Source: Streptomyces sp. RPA4-2 (GTDB taxonomy: Bacteria > Actinomycetota > Actinomycetes > Streptomycetales > Streptomycetaceae). Taken from it: a DNA stretch of 64,000 nt. The stretch covers positions 4,712,001 to 4,776,000 of the forward strand of contig NZ_CP050975.2 of NCBI RefSeq assembly GCF_012273515.2. Reading direction: 5' to 3'. Below, piece after piece: positions 55,820 through 64,000 of the stretch. Below the pieces are notes generated by a model. It saw only the letters and a list, made by a program, of their open reading frames with translations, made no database searches and was not told where the DNA came from. The first letter of the stretch is position 1. Every line of letters starts with the position of its first letter. The position numbers and the translations under genes are program-made.

Positions 55820-56020
55820 TTGTCCACAGACGGTGGCGGATCTTGTGCACGCTGTGTGGGAACAGCTGTGCCCCCTGTCGCTGACCCGAGTTTTCCCAGG
55901 TCGGACAGGGGGCGAACAGGCTTGCGGATCCCGGTAGGCCAGTCACACCGGCGTCAACCCTGGATGAGTTATCCACAGATCGTCGTTCTTTTTCCACCTG
56001 TGGAAAACAGTTGTGGATAA
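55820..56020. other. DnaA-box cluster between the rhomboid gene and crgA
   Basis: Three exact consensus 9-mers in 201 bp: TTGTCCACA at 55820-55828, TTATCCACA at 55969-55977 and TTATCCACA on the minus strand at 56012-56020. Between the last two is the palindrome TTTTCCAC-CT-GTGGAAAA (55990-56007). About 20 kb from oriC, in a convergent intergenic gap. Confidence 0.7.
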
Positions 56021-56080
56021 CTCAGTGGATAGCCCTGGGGAGAGCTGTCGGAGAGCTGCCGGAACGTCGGTCGCGGAGCG

Positions 56081-56335
56081 CTACTTCCACTGTGTGGAGA
56101 CGCCGAATCCCGCCGCGATGAAGCCGAAACCGACCACGATGTTCCAGTTGTCCAGCGCGTCGACCGGCAGTGAGCCGTCGGTCACGTAGAAGACGACGAT
56201 CCAGGCGAGGCCGATGAGGAACATGGCCAGCATGACCGGTGCGACCCAGCCGCGGTTGGTGAGCTTGATGTTGGTCGTCTGCTTCGCCGGGGGTGGCGTG
56301 TAGTCGGCCTTCTTGCGGATACGTGACTTCGGCAC
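56081..56335 (-). CDS. crgA: cell division protein CrgA
   Basis: 84 aa from GTG 56335 (AGGAGAG upstream); the long ORF to 56632 crosses the promoter and is rejected. P-K-S-R-I-R-K-K start, then two helices (~31-52 and ~63-80) with the conserved [10 protein letters not shown]. CrgA is an actinobacterial membrane protein that coordinates FtsZ-ring and septal wall synthesis, and in Streptomyces restrains early septation. Confidence 0.95.
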   Translation of the reverse strand: MPKSRIRKKADYTPPPAKQTTNIKLTNRGWVAPVMLAMFLIGLAWIVVFYVTDGSLPVDALDNWNIVVGFGFIAAGFGVSTQWK

Positions 56336-56477
56336 GAGGGTCTCTCCTGTCGATGCGCTGCGTGGCCGCGCAGGGAACTGGGGCGGGCTCCGGGGCAGCG
56401 TACAAGGGGACACTGAGCGCTCCCCCGGGCGTCCGTTAGCGTAGTGCTTCCGCGGCGCCGAAGGAGATAAGGGTACG

Positions 56478-57257
56478 TTGAGCAATTCTGCCGACTCTCC
56501 AGGGACGGGTTCCAGTCCTGCCGATACGCGCCGTTTCCGGCCCGTTCGCGTGCTCACCGTGGCCGTCTTCGCCCTCGCCGGACTTATTTTCTTCACCAGC
56601 TTCAACACGGCCAAAGGCACCAATATCCGCACCGACGCGTCCCTGCTGAAGCTCTCCGACCTGATTCAGGAGCGCAGCCACAAGAACGCGTCGCTCGACG
56701 ATTCCAACGGCGCGCTGCGGGACCAGGTCGACTCCCTCGCCGGCCGGGAGAACGGCGGCAGCAAGGCCGAGACCGCCAAGGTCGCCGCGCTGGAGAAGAA
56801 GGCGGGCACCCAGCCGCTCAAGGGCAAGGCCGTCACGGTCACCCTCAACGACGCCCCGCCGAACGCCACGGCCAAGCTGCCCGGATACCCCGCGCCGCAG
56901 CCCGACTATCTGGTGATCCACCAGCAGGACCTGCAGGCCGTGGTGAACGCCCTGTGGCTGGGCGGCGCCCAGGGCATCAAGGTGATGGACCAGCGGCTGA
57001 TCTCCACGAGCGCCGTGCGCTGCGTCGGCAACACGCTGATTCTCCAGGGACGCGTCTACTCGCCCCCGTACAAGATCACCGCGGTCGGTGACCCGCAGAA
57101 GCTCCAGAAGGCGCTGGCGGACTCCCCGGCGATCCAGAACTACATGGTGTACGTCAACGTCTACGGGCTCGGCTGGAAAGTCGAGGAGAACGGGACGGTG
57201 ACTCTTCCCGGCTACTCGGGCACAGTGGATCTCCACTACGCGAAGCCTGTGGAGTAG
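56478..57257 (+). CDS. DUF881 family protein
   Basis: 259 aa from TTG 56478, supported by GAAGGAGATAA upstream. An N-terminal signal anchor ([15 protein letters not shown]) at ~29-45, a short coiled coil ([18 protein letters not shown]), and the DUF881 domain with V-T-L-N-D-A-P and [10 protein letters not shown]. Present at this locus across actinobacteria; thought to be a divisome-linked membrane protein. Divergent from crgA. Confidence 0.92.
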   Translation: MSNSADSPGTGSSPADTRRFRPVRVLTVAVFALAGLIFFTSFNTAKGTNIRTDASLLKLSDLIQERSHKNASLDDSNGALRDQVDSLAGRENGGSKAETAKVAALEKKAGTQPLKGKAVTVTLNDAPPNATAKLPGYPAPQPDYLVIHQQDLQAVVNALWLGGAQGIKVMDQRLISTSAVRCVGNTLILQGRVYSPPYKITAVGDPQKLQKALADSPAIQNYMVYVNVYGLGWKVEENGTVTLPGYSGTVDLHYAKPVE

Positions 57258-57283
57258 CCGGAGCCGCTGCCGCTGGGGGGCCT

Positions 57284-57988
57284 GTGTCGGTGCGAGTGGT
57301 CGTCAGGACGTTGAGCGAACTCTGCATCACCGTCGGCACGCTGATCGTGCTCTTCGTGGTCTACGTGCTGTTCTGGACGGGCGTGAAGGCCGACAGCGAG
57401 ATGGGCCACCAGATCGACCAGCTCCAGCGGCAGTGGTCGAAGGGGGCACTCGCGCGGCAGCCGGGGACGCCCACCGCCGCCCCGGCAACCGGGAGCCCGA
57501 AGGCGCCGCCCTCCTACACGTACGGCAAGCCCTTCGCGGTGATGTACATCCCGCGTCTTGGTTTCACGTGGAACAAGCCCGTGCTCGAAGGCACCGGAAC
57601 GAGTGTCCTGAAGAAGGGCCTCGGCCACTACCGGGGGACGGCCCAGCTGGGCCAGACGGGGAACTTCGCCGTCGCGGGACACCGCCGGACCTACGGCGAC
57701 CCGTTCAAGGACTTTCCCAAGCTGCGACACGGCGACGCGGTGGTGCTGACCGACGGGACTACCTGGTTCACGTATCGGATCGACAAAGGCCCCTACAAAA
57801 CCGTGCCCGCGGACGTTGAGGTGATCGACCCTGTGCCACGTAAGTCCGGGTATACGGCTCCGGGCCGCTACCTCACGCTGACCACCTGCGAACCGGAGTG
57901 GGGGCACAGCCACCGGCTGATCGTCTGGGCACACCTGGATTCCACACAGCCTGTGGAGGCTGGGAAACCGGGGGCGCTCCGCCGTTAG
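57284..57988 (+). CDS. class E sortase
   Basis: 234 aa. One N-terminal helix (~11-31), a linker, then the sortase barrel: catalytic His in V-A-G-H-R-R, Cys in L-T-L-T-T-C-E-P and Arg in H-R-L-I-V-W. Class E sortases anchor proteins with LAXTG-type signals; in Streptomyces SrtE enzymes attach chaplins. GTG 57284, 26 bp after DUF881. A parS-like sequence lies in its coding region. Confidence 0.93.
   Translation: MSVRVVVRTLSELCITVGTLIVLFVVYVLFWTGVKADSEMGHQIDQLQRQWSKGALARQPGTPTAAPATGSPKAPPSYTYGKPFAVMYIPRLGFTWNKPVLEGTGTSVLKKGLGHYRGTAQLGQTGNFAVAGHRRTYGDPFKDFPKLRHGDAVVLTDGTTWFTYRIDKGPYKTVPADVEVIDPVPRKSGYTAPGRYLTLTTCEPEWGHSHRLIVWAHLDSTQPVEAGKPGALRR
57561..57574. promoter_or_regulatory. parS-like sequence, one mismatch
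   Basis: GTTTCACGTGGAAC inside the first sortase gene (F-T-W-N in frame). Binding not certain. Confidence 0.5.
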
Positions 57989-58061
57989 TCTGGTCCCGTA
58001 CGGCGTGGGTCCGGTGGTGCAGGGCGTGGCTCTGACGCCGTGGTGCGACGGAAGGGACGGC

Positions 58062-58223
58062 ATGTACGGCTTCATCTGGCGGCATCTGCCGGGGAACGCG
58101 TGGGTCAAGGCGCTGATTTCACTCGTGCTCGCCCTGGCGGTGGTCTACGTGCTCTTCCAGTACGTCTTCCCCTGGGCCGAACCGCTGCTGCCCTTCAACG
58201 ATGTGACGGTGAACAACCAGTGA
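58062..58223 (+). CDS. small single-helix membrane protein, unknown
   Basis: 53 aa from ATG 58062. M-Y-G-F-I-W-R-H-L-P-G-N, then a helix (A-L-I-S-L-V-L-A-L-A-V-V-Y-V-L-F) and a conserved-looking F-P-W-A-E-P-L-L-P-F-N-D. Its stop overlaps the next start by 4 nt (GTGA), so it is coupled to the amidotransferase gene. Possible accessory to the neighbouring sortases; no family recognised. Confidence 0.75.
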   Translation: MYGFIWRHLPGNAWVKALISLVLALAVVYVLFQYVFPWAEPLLPFNDVTVNNQ

Positions 58224-58858
58224 GCGCGCGGATCCTGGTCGTCGACAACTACGACAGCTTCGTCTTCAACCTGGTCCAGTACCTGTACCAGCTGGGCGCC
58301 GAGTGCGAGGTGCTGCGCAACGACGAGGTGTCCACCGCGCACGCGCAGGACGGGTTCGACGGAGTGCTCCTGTCGCCCGGTCCGGGCGCTCCCGAGCAGG
58401 CCGGCGTCTGCATCGAGATGGTCCGCCACTGCGCGGACACCGGGGTACCCGTCTTCGGTGTCTGTCTCGGCATGCAGTCGATGCAGGTGGCGTACGGCGG
58501 GGTCGTGGACCGTGCCCCGGAGCTGCTGCACGGCAAGACCTCGCTGGTGGAGCACGAGGGCAGCGGCGTCTTCGCCGGACTGCCGTCCCCCTTCACCGCG
58601 ACCCGTTACCACTCGCTCGCGGCGGAGCCGGAGACCGTGCCGGCCGCGCTGGAGGTCACCGCTCGCACCCACGACGGGATCATCATGGGCCTCAGACACC
58701 GTGAACTCCCGGTCGAGGGCGTTCAGTTCCACCCCGAGTCGGTGCTGACCGAACACGGGCACCGGATGCTCGCCAACTGGCTCGTGGAGTGCGGCGACCA
58801 GGGTGCCGTGGCGAGGTCGGCGGGGCTCGCCCCGGTGGTGGGCAGGGCCACGGCGTGA
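58220..58858 (+). CDS. pabA: glutamine amidotransferase, aminodeoxychorismate/anthranilate synthase component II
   Basis: 212 aa from GTG 58220. N-Y-D-S-F-V-F-N-L-V-Q-Y at the start, L-S-P-G-P-G-A-P, nucleophile in V-F-G-V-C-L-G-M-Q and H-P-E-S at the end (catalytic His-Glu). It releases ammonia from glutamine for PabB (folate) or TrpE (tryptophan); no partner is nearby, and the family cannot be split by eye. M. tuberculosis has its trpG at the same place. Coupled by 4-nt overlaps on both sides. Confidence 0.92.
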   Translation: MSARILVVDNYDSFVFNLVQYLYQLGAECEVLRNDEVSTAHAQDGFDGVLLSPGPGAPEQAGVCIEMVRHCADTGVPVFGVCLGMQSMQVAYGGVVDRAPELLHGKTSLVEHEGSGVFAGLPSPFTATRYHSLAAEPETVPAALEVTARTHDGIIMGLRHRELPVEGVQFHPESVLTEHGHRMLANWLVECGDQGAVARSAGLAPVVGRATA

Positions 58859-60324
58859 CCGCGCTGCGCCCCGAGCGCGAGTCCGGTGCCGCTTACGGCG
58901 CCGCCGGAGGAGACGGGTCCTCGTACGGGCAGCAGCCGTACGGGGCGCCCGGCGCGTTCGAGGTCGCGGTCGAGCAGCTGGCGGACCCGCTCACCGATCC
59001 CCTTCCGGGCACGGCCCCCGCCGCCGGCCACTCCGTGGCGGCCGCGCCCGCCGCCGGGCCGCAGGTCGGTCCGGGGCAGCAGTGGCCCGGCCACCATCAG
59101 TACGCGGGGGATGATTCCGCCGGGTACGCGCAGCAGTGGCAAGGCACGGCACAGGGCGGCTACGACGGGGCGCGGCAGCGGCAGCCGTACGCGGACCCGG
59201 CGACGACGGCCATGCCGGCCACGCCGGCCTTCCAGGAGTCCACGCCCCCGTACGGGGCGTCCGCCGCTCCGCCCCCGTACACGCCGCCCGTCACCCCGTC
59301 CGCGCCGGCGTACGGGGCCTCCACGGCCTCGCCCGGTCCGGCGTCCGGTGCGGGCTACGGCGTTCCTCCGACCGCGGCCCGGCCGCTGGACGACGAGACC
59401 GTGGCGCTGCGGGCCTCGGAGGTCGCGCAGGCACGGCTCATGGCCGCGCCCGTGACGCGCGCGGACGCCGCGGACGATTCCGCGGCGGCGCCCGGGGGCC
59501 GCGCGGCCCGACGCAAGGCGGCACGGCGCCATGGGCGCCACGGAGGGCCTCCGGAGTCCCAGGAGTCCGAGGTGGCCCCGGAAGGGGCTCAGGAGGCCGC
59601 TGGGGCGCCGCTGAGCCGTGTCGCGGCCCGGCGTGCGGCGCAGGCACGGAAGCCCGGCGCCGCGGTCATGGTGAGCCGGATGATCGGCGAGGCCTTCATC
59701 ACCACCGGCGTCCTGATGCTGCTGTTCGTGACCTACCAGCTGTGGTGGTCGAACGTACGGGCGCACCAGCAGGCCGGCAGCGCCGCGCACCACCTCCAGG
59801 AGGACTGGGCGAGCGGCAAGCGGAGCCCGGGAACGTTCGAGCCGGGGCAGGGCTTCGCCATCCTGCACATCCCGAAGCTGGACGTCGTCGCGCCGATCGC
59901 GGAGGGAACGAGCAAGACGAAGGTGCTCGACCGCGGGATGGTGGGCCACTACGGCGAGGGCGGCCTGAAGACGGCGATGCCGGACGCCAAGACGGGCAAC
60001 TTCGGTCTCGCGGGCCACCGCAACACGCACGGCGAGCCGTTCCGCTACATCAATCACCTCAAGCCGGGCGATTCGATCGTCGTCGAGACGCAGGACGACT
60101 ACTTCGTCTACAAGATGACGTCGATCCTCCCGGTGACGTCTCCTTCGAACACAAGTGTGCTGGCCCCCGTCCCCAAGGGGTCCGGCTTCACGGGGCCCGG
60201 CCGCTACATCACCCTGACCACCTGCACGCCGGAATTCACCAGCACGTACCGGATGATCGTGTGGGGCAAGATGGTCGAGGAACGCCCGCGCAGCAAGGGC
60301 AAGCCGGACGCCCTCATCGGCTAG
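58855..60324 (+). CDS. class E sortase with long disordered N-terminus
   Basis: 489 aa from GTG 58855, overlapping pabA by 4 nt. Residues 1-270 are a Pro/Ala/Gly/Tyr/Gln-rich cytoplasmic extension with P-Y-G-A/P-Y-A repeats. A helix (F-I-T-T-G-V-L-M-L-L-F-V) follows at ~280-300, then the sortase barrel with His (A-G-H-R-N), Cys (L-T-T-C-T-P) and Arg (Y-R-M-I-V-W). Confidence 0.92.
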   Translation: MTALRPERESGAAYGAAGGDGSSYGQQPYGAPGAFEVAVEQLADPLTDPLPGTAPAAGHSVAAAPAAGPQVGPGQQWPGHHQYAGDDSAGYAQQWQGTAQGGYDGARQRQPYADPATTAMPATPAFQESTPPYGASAAPPPYTPPVTPSAPAYGASTASPGPASGAGYGVPPTAARPLDDETVALRASEVAQARLMAAPVTRADAADDSAAAPGGRAARRKAARRHGRHGGPPESQESEVAPEGAQEAAGAPLSRVAARRAAQARKPGAAVMVSRMIGEAFITTGVLMLLFVTYQLWWSNVRAHQQAGSAAHHLQEDWASGKRSPGTFEPGQGFAILHIPKLDVVAPIAEGTSKTKVLDRGMVGHYGEGGLKTAMPDAKTGNFGLAGHRNTHGEPFRYINHLKPGDSIVVETQDDYFVYKMTSILPVTSPSNTSVLAPVPKGSGFTGPGRYITLTTCTPEFTSTYRMIVWGKMVEERPRSKGKPDALIG

Positions 60325-60407
60325 GCGCATCCAGCGGTGCGCTGTCGGCCCCTCGGGCGAAGCGCACGTGAGACAACCTGAGACAGACCAGACGGGGCAG
60401 ATGCACA

Positions 60408-61154
60408 GTGGCAGCGAGGACCGACCACGACGAGCGCACCGACGCCGACGCGGAGGCGCCCGCACCGAAACGGCGTGGTCCCGGCCGGATCGCGATGGTG
60501 GTCAGTGTCTTCGGTGAACTCCTCATCACCGCGGGCCTGGTGCTCGGCCTCTTCGTCGTCTACTCGCTGTGGTGGACGAACGTCGTCGCGGACCGCGCGG
60601 CGCACACGCAGGGCGACAAGGTCCGCGACAACTGGGCGGGGGACAAGGGCCCCGGAGCGCTGGACACCAAGGACGGCATCGGCTTCCTGCACGTCCCGTC
60701 CATGAAGAACGGTGAGGTGCTCGTCGAGAAGGGCACCTCCACGGAGATCCTCAACGACGGCGTCGCCGGCTACTACACGGACCCCGTCAAGTCGTCCCTG
60801 CCGATGACCGGCAAGAACGGCAACTTCACGCTCGCCGCCCACCGCGACGGCCACGGCGCCAAGTTCCACAACATCGACAAGGTGGAGAAGGGCGACCCGA
60901 TCGTCTTCGAGACCAAGGACAAGTGGTACGTCTACAAGGTCTTCGGCATCCTCCCCGAGACCTCGAAGTACAACGTCAAGGTCCTCCAGACGGTCCCCAA
61001 GGAGTCCGGCAAGAAGAAGCCGGGTCACTACATCACCCTGACGACCTGCACGCCGGTCTACACGTCCCGCTACCGGTACGTGGTGTGGGGCGAGCTGGAG
61101 CGCGTCGACAAGGTGGACGAGAACAGGACCCCGCCGAAGGAACTGCGCGGCTGA
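60408..61154 (+). CDS. class E sortase
   Basis: 248 aa from GTG 60408. A short charged N-terminus, one helix (~30-52), then the barrel with His (L-A-A-H-R-D), Cys (L-T-T-C-T-P) and Arg (Y-R-Y-V-V-W). Third sortase in the cluster, 83 bp after the second. In S. coelicolor two adjacent class E sortases anchor chaplins; the third paralog's substrate is unknown. Confidence 0.93.
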   Translation: MAARTDHDERTDADAEAPAPKRRGPGRIAMVVSVFGELLITAGLVLGLFVVYSLWWTNVVADRAAHTQGDKVRDNWAGDKGPGALDTKDGIGFLHVPSMKNGEVLVEKGTSTEILNDGVAGYYTDPVKSSLPMTGKNGNFTLAAHRDGHGAKFHNIDKVEKGDPIVFETKDKWYVYKVFGILPETSKYNVKVLQTVPKESGKKKPGHYITLTTCTPVYTSRYRYVVWGELERVDKVDENRTPPKELRG

Positions 61155-61374
61155 CCGGCACAGCTCCTTCGGCGGTCGTACGTGCCGTATTCGGCCGGTT
61201 ACCTCCCGGTCCGGCCTGCGGCGGGTTACGCCGACTTGGAAATGCCACGGGTACTCGGTGCGAGTGCCGTCGTAGTTGGCCGAGACCAGCCGGAGCTTCG
61301 GCGTCAGGCCGTCGCTGCTCCGGTCAGCCCTCATTTGGCATGTTCCGTACGTGTATCGCAAACAAGATGCGCAA

Positions 61375-61404
61375 GGGCCCGGTACTCGGACGAGTACCGG
61401 GCCC
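61375..61404. terminator. terminator between sortase operon and pknB
   Basis: A perfect 14-bp stem (61375-61388 with 61391-61404), GA loop, between convergent genes. The rest of 61155-61432 looks empty. Confidence 0.87.
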
Positions 61405-61432
61405 CTGTTGGCAGGCCTTGCGTGTTCGGCTG

Positions 61433-63412
61433 CTAGTTGCCGCCGATGAATCCGCCGCCGTTGCCGCCGTTGTTGCCGTTGCCGCCGATGGTGGTCAGAT
61501 TGATCGTCGTCGCGTTCGGATCCGCCTGGCCCTGTTGCGGGTCCTGCGCGATGACGCGGGCGTTGTCGTTCTGATCGCCGTTGACCTGGATGTTGTTGAA
61601 GCCGTTCTGCTGCAGGATCTGCCTGGCTTCCTGAAGGGTCCTGCCCCTGACGTCCGGGATGTTCTTCTGCGGGGTCTGGGCCTTCTTGCCGATCTGGATG
61701 TTCACCGTGGAGTTCTTGTCGGCCGAGCTGCCCGCCTGCGGGCTGGTCGAGACGACCTTGTCGACCTGGGCGTCGTCCGCGGTCTCCACCTCGGTGCAGT
61801 TGCCGACCAGGTTGTTGGCCGTCATCTGCGCCTTGGCATCGTCACAGGTCTTGCCCGTCACGTCCGGCACGGTGGACTTCTCCTGCGCCTTGGCGATGGT
61901 GAGGGTGATCGTCGACCCCTTCTGGACCTCCGCGCCGAGCTTCGGGTCCTGCTCCAGGACCGTGTTCGGGTCCTCCGTGGAGATCTGGGTCTTCGTCTTG
62001 ACCTGGAACCGGTAGCCGTCGCCCTCGAGCTTCGCCTTGGCGTCGTCGAGGCTCTGGCCGGTCACGCCGGGCACGACGACCTTCGGCGCGCCCGTCGAGA
62101 CGACCAGGTTGACGGCGTCGCCCTTCTTGACGTCAGCGCCGGCCTTCGGGTCCTGGTCGCACACGCTGCCCTTGGGCTGGGCCTCGCACGGCTTCTTGGT
62201 GGTCGTCACCGTCAGCTCGACGTTGGCGGCCATCGCCTTGGCGTCGACCAGGGTCTGGCCGACGAAGTTCGGGGCCGCGAAGGGCTTGTTGCCGTTGCCG
62301 CTGCCGCTGAAGGCCCACTTGCCGATCAGGATCGCGCCGATGAGGACCAGGACCGCCGCCACGACCAGCAGGATCGTCGAGGTGTTCGACTTCTTCTGCT
62401 GGCGGCGCCGGGGCGGACGGTCGTCGTAGCCGCCGAAGCCGCCGTCGTCCGGGTTCATCGGGGGAAGCATGGAGGTGGCCTGGGCGTCCGTGGAGCGCAG
62501 GGCCGTGGTGGCCTGGTCGTCCGGGTAGCCGCCGTAGCCGACCGAACCCATGGCGGCAGTGGCCGCGACCGGCTGGCCGTCGAGGCAGGCCTCGATGTCC
62601 TGGCGCATCTCGTCGGCGGACTGGTACCGGTAGTTCGGGTCCTTGACGAGCGCCTTCAGCACGATCGCGTCCATCTCGGGCGTGATCTCGGGGTCGAAGA
62701 CGCTCGGCGGCTGCGGCTCCTCCCGTACGTGCTGGTAGGCGACCGCGACCGGCGAGTCGCCCACGAACGGCGGGCGGACCGTCAGCAGCTCGTAGAGGAG
62801 GCAGCCGGTCGAGTAGAGGTCGCTTCGCGCGTCCACCTGCTCGCCCTTGGCCTGCTCAGGGGAGAGGTACTGGGCGGTGCCGATGACCGCGGCCGTCTGC
62901 GTCATCGTCATGCCGGCGTCGCCCATGGCGCGGGCGATGCCGAAGTCCATCACCTTGACCTGGCCGTTGCGCGTCAGCATGACGTTGGCGGGCTTGATGT
63001 CGCGGTGGACGATCCCGGCGCGGTGGGAGTACTCCAGGGCCTGGAGGATCCCGATGGTCATCTCCATGGACCGCTCGGGCAGCAGTCTGCGTCCCGAGTG
63101 GAGCAGCTCACGCAGGGTGGAACCGTCCACGTACTCCATCACGATGTACGGGATGGAGATGCCCTCGATGTAGTCCTCACCCGTGTCGTACACGGCGACG
63201 ATCGCGGGATGGTTGAGCGAGGCGGCCGACTGGGCCTCCCGGCGGAACCGGGCCTGGAACGACGGGTCGCGTGCGAGGTCCGCTCGCAGCGTCTTCACCG
63301 CCACGGTGCGACCGAGCCGGGTGTCATGGGCGAGATGGACCTCCGCCATGCCACCACGGCCGAGCACCTGGCCCAGCTCGTACCGGCCGCCGAGGCGACG
63401 CGGCTCTTCCAT
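61433..63412 (-). CDS. pknB: PASTA-domain Ser/Thr protein kinase PknB
   Basis: 659 aa. The kinase domain (~10-275) has G-R-G-G-M-A-E-V, Lys40, H-R-D-I-K-P-A-N (136-143) and D-F-G (156-158); all catalytic residues are present. A juxtamembrane linker, a helix (I-L-L-V-V-A-A-V-L-V-L-I-G-A-I-L-I-G) at ~350 and four PASTA repeats follow, each marked by V-P-x-V-x-G-x-x-L/C-x-x-A, then a Gly/Asn tail. PASTA domains bind muropeptides or lipid II, and the kinase controls wall growth. Followed on its strand upstream by pbpA. Confidence 0.96.
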   Translation of the reverse strand: MEEPRRLGGRYELGQVLGRGGMAEVHLAHDTRLGRTVAVKTLRADLARDPSFQARFRREAQSAASLNHPAIVAVYDTGEDYIEGISIPYIVMEYVDGSTLRELLHSGRRLLPERSMEMTIGILQALEYSHRAGIVHRDIKPANVMLTRNGQVKVMDFGIARAMGDAGMTMTQTAAVIGTAQYLSPEQAKGEQVDARSDLYSTGCLLYELLTVRPPFVGDSPVAVAYQHVREEPQPPSVFDPEITPEMDAIVLKALVKDPNYRYQSADEMRQDIEACLDGQPVAATAAMGSVGYGGYPDDQATTALRSTDAQATSMLPPMNPDDGGFGGYDDRPPRRRQQKKSNTSTILLVVAAVLVLIGAILIGKWAFSGSGNGNKPFAAPNFVGQTLVDAKAMAANVELTVTTTKKPCEAQPKGSVCDQDPKAGADVKKGDAVNLVVSTGAPKVVVPGVTGQSLDDAKAKLEGDGYRFQVKTKTQISTEDPNTVLEQDPKLGAEVQKGSTITLTIAKAQEKSTVPDVTGKTCDDAKAQMTANNLVGNCTEVETADDAQVDKVVSTSPQAGSSADKNSTVNIQIGKKAQTPQKNIPDVRGRTLQEARQILQQNGFNNIQVNGDQNDNARVIAQDPQQGQADPNATTINLTTIGGNGNNGGNGGGFIGGN

Positions 63413-63582
63413 AGCTACCTACCAGCCCTCTCCGTCGATCCCGACCGCACACATGTGTGGTCCGGCGGTGTGCCGTCCGGGCATACCGTACCCGGATCGA
63501 CTTGTGTGACCTGGCCGAGCCCGTCACCCGATACAGGACCGGTATCGCAACGTGCAGCGATGTGAAGGGGACGTGACAGGGT

Positions 63583-64000
63583 TCACTTCTTGCTGTCGAT
63601 TACTGCCTTCATCACACTCTTGGCGATCGGGGCGGCGAGACCACCACCGGAGATGTCGTCCCGGTTGGCGCTCTCGTCCTCGACCACCACGGCGACGGCG
63701 ACCGGAGAGCTGCCGTCGGCGAGTTTCGCGTACGAGATGAACCAGGCGTACGGATTCGCGCTGTTGGCCACACCGTGCTGGGCGGTACCGGTCTTGCCGC
63801 CCACCGTGACGCCGTTCTCGTTGATCTTGGCGTTGGTGCCGGTGCCCTCGCTGACGACCGTCTCCATCATCGACTGAAGGATCTGGGCGTTGTCTTTGGA
63901 GAGCGGCTCGCTCAGCTTCTGCGGCTCGGTCTGCGAGATCACGTCCAGGTTCGGAGCCTGCAGCTTGTCGACCATGTACGGCTTCATGAGCGTGCCGTCG
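63583..64000 (-). CDS. pbpA: penicillin-binding protein 2-type transpeptidase, C-terminal part
   Basis: Only the last ~138 codons are in the window; the start lies beyond 64000. V-G-G-K-T-G-T-A-Q is the third transpeptidase motif, and W-F-I-S-Y-A and the C-terminal A-K-S-V-M-K-A-V-I match class B PBPs. Upstream of pknB as in other actinobacteria (pbpA-pknA/pknB), where it builds septal or lateral wall. Confidence 0.92.
   Translation of the reverse strand, partial: DGTLMKPYMVDKLQAPNLDVISQTEPQKLSEPLSKDNAQILQSMMETVVSEGTGTNAKINENGVTVGGKTGTAQHGVANSANPYAWFISYAKLADGSSPVAVAVVVEDESANRDDISGGGLAAPIAKSVMKAVIDSKK

Overview
The window is a 64-kb piece of a high-GC Gram-positive (actinobacterial) chromosome spanning the replication origin. 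Very high third-position GC, frequent GTG starts, the gene order, DnaA boxes of the TTGTCCACA type, parS sites of the GTTTCACGTGAAAC type and families such as LppU/SCO3897, DUF5324, class E sortases and FemX point to Streptomyces or a close relative. The order agrees with what I remember of the S. coelicolor SCO3910 to SCO3847 block and, more loosely, of the mycobacterial oriC region. No search was run.

Left part (1-30 kb): the end of a MATE transporter; the rpsF-ssb-rpsR-rplI operon on the minus strand; a cell-wall group (FemX-like aminoacyltransferase, alanine-racemase-like protein, membrane glycosyltransferase, class A PBP); a PadR regulator with inositol-phosphate synthase; an MFS transporter; an LppU-like protein; the CCA-adding enzyme; then DUF6049, MurJ, a pseudokinase, SigM, its anti-sigma factor, TrxB and TrxA. 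parB, parA and rsmG follow on the minus strand.

Centre (30-46.7 kb): the classical origin cluster. jag, yidC, yidD, rnpA and rpmH run leftward; dnaA, oriC, dnaN, a 6-phosphogluconate dehydrogenase, recF, a DUF721/DciA-like gene, gyrB, gyrA and a DUF3566 membrane protein run rightward.

Right part (46.7-64 kb): tRNA-Ile(GAT), a VOC protein, small secreted or membrane proteins, a Ser/Thr kinase whose 3' end looks frameshifted, a helix-turn-helix protein, tRNA-Ala(TGC), DUF5324, a cyclophilin, a rhomboid protease, CrgA, DUF881, three class E sortases around a glutamine amidotransferase, the PASTA kinase PknB and the end of a PBP2-type transpeptidase.

I found nine exact parS sites and three one-mismatch sites. 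All nine exact sites lie on the dnaA/parAB side of oriC, several inside or against terminator palindromes. DnaA-box clusters also occur outside oriC, between gnd and recF and between the rhomboid gene and crgA. I saw no insertion sequence, prophage, CRISPR array or biosynthetic cluster. The region is conserved core chromosome; its main surprises are regulatory DNA and one probable frameshift.
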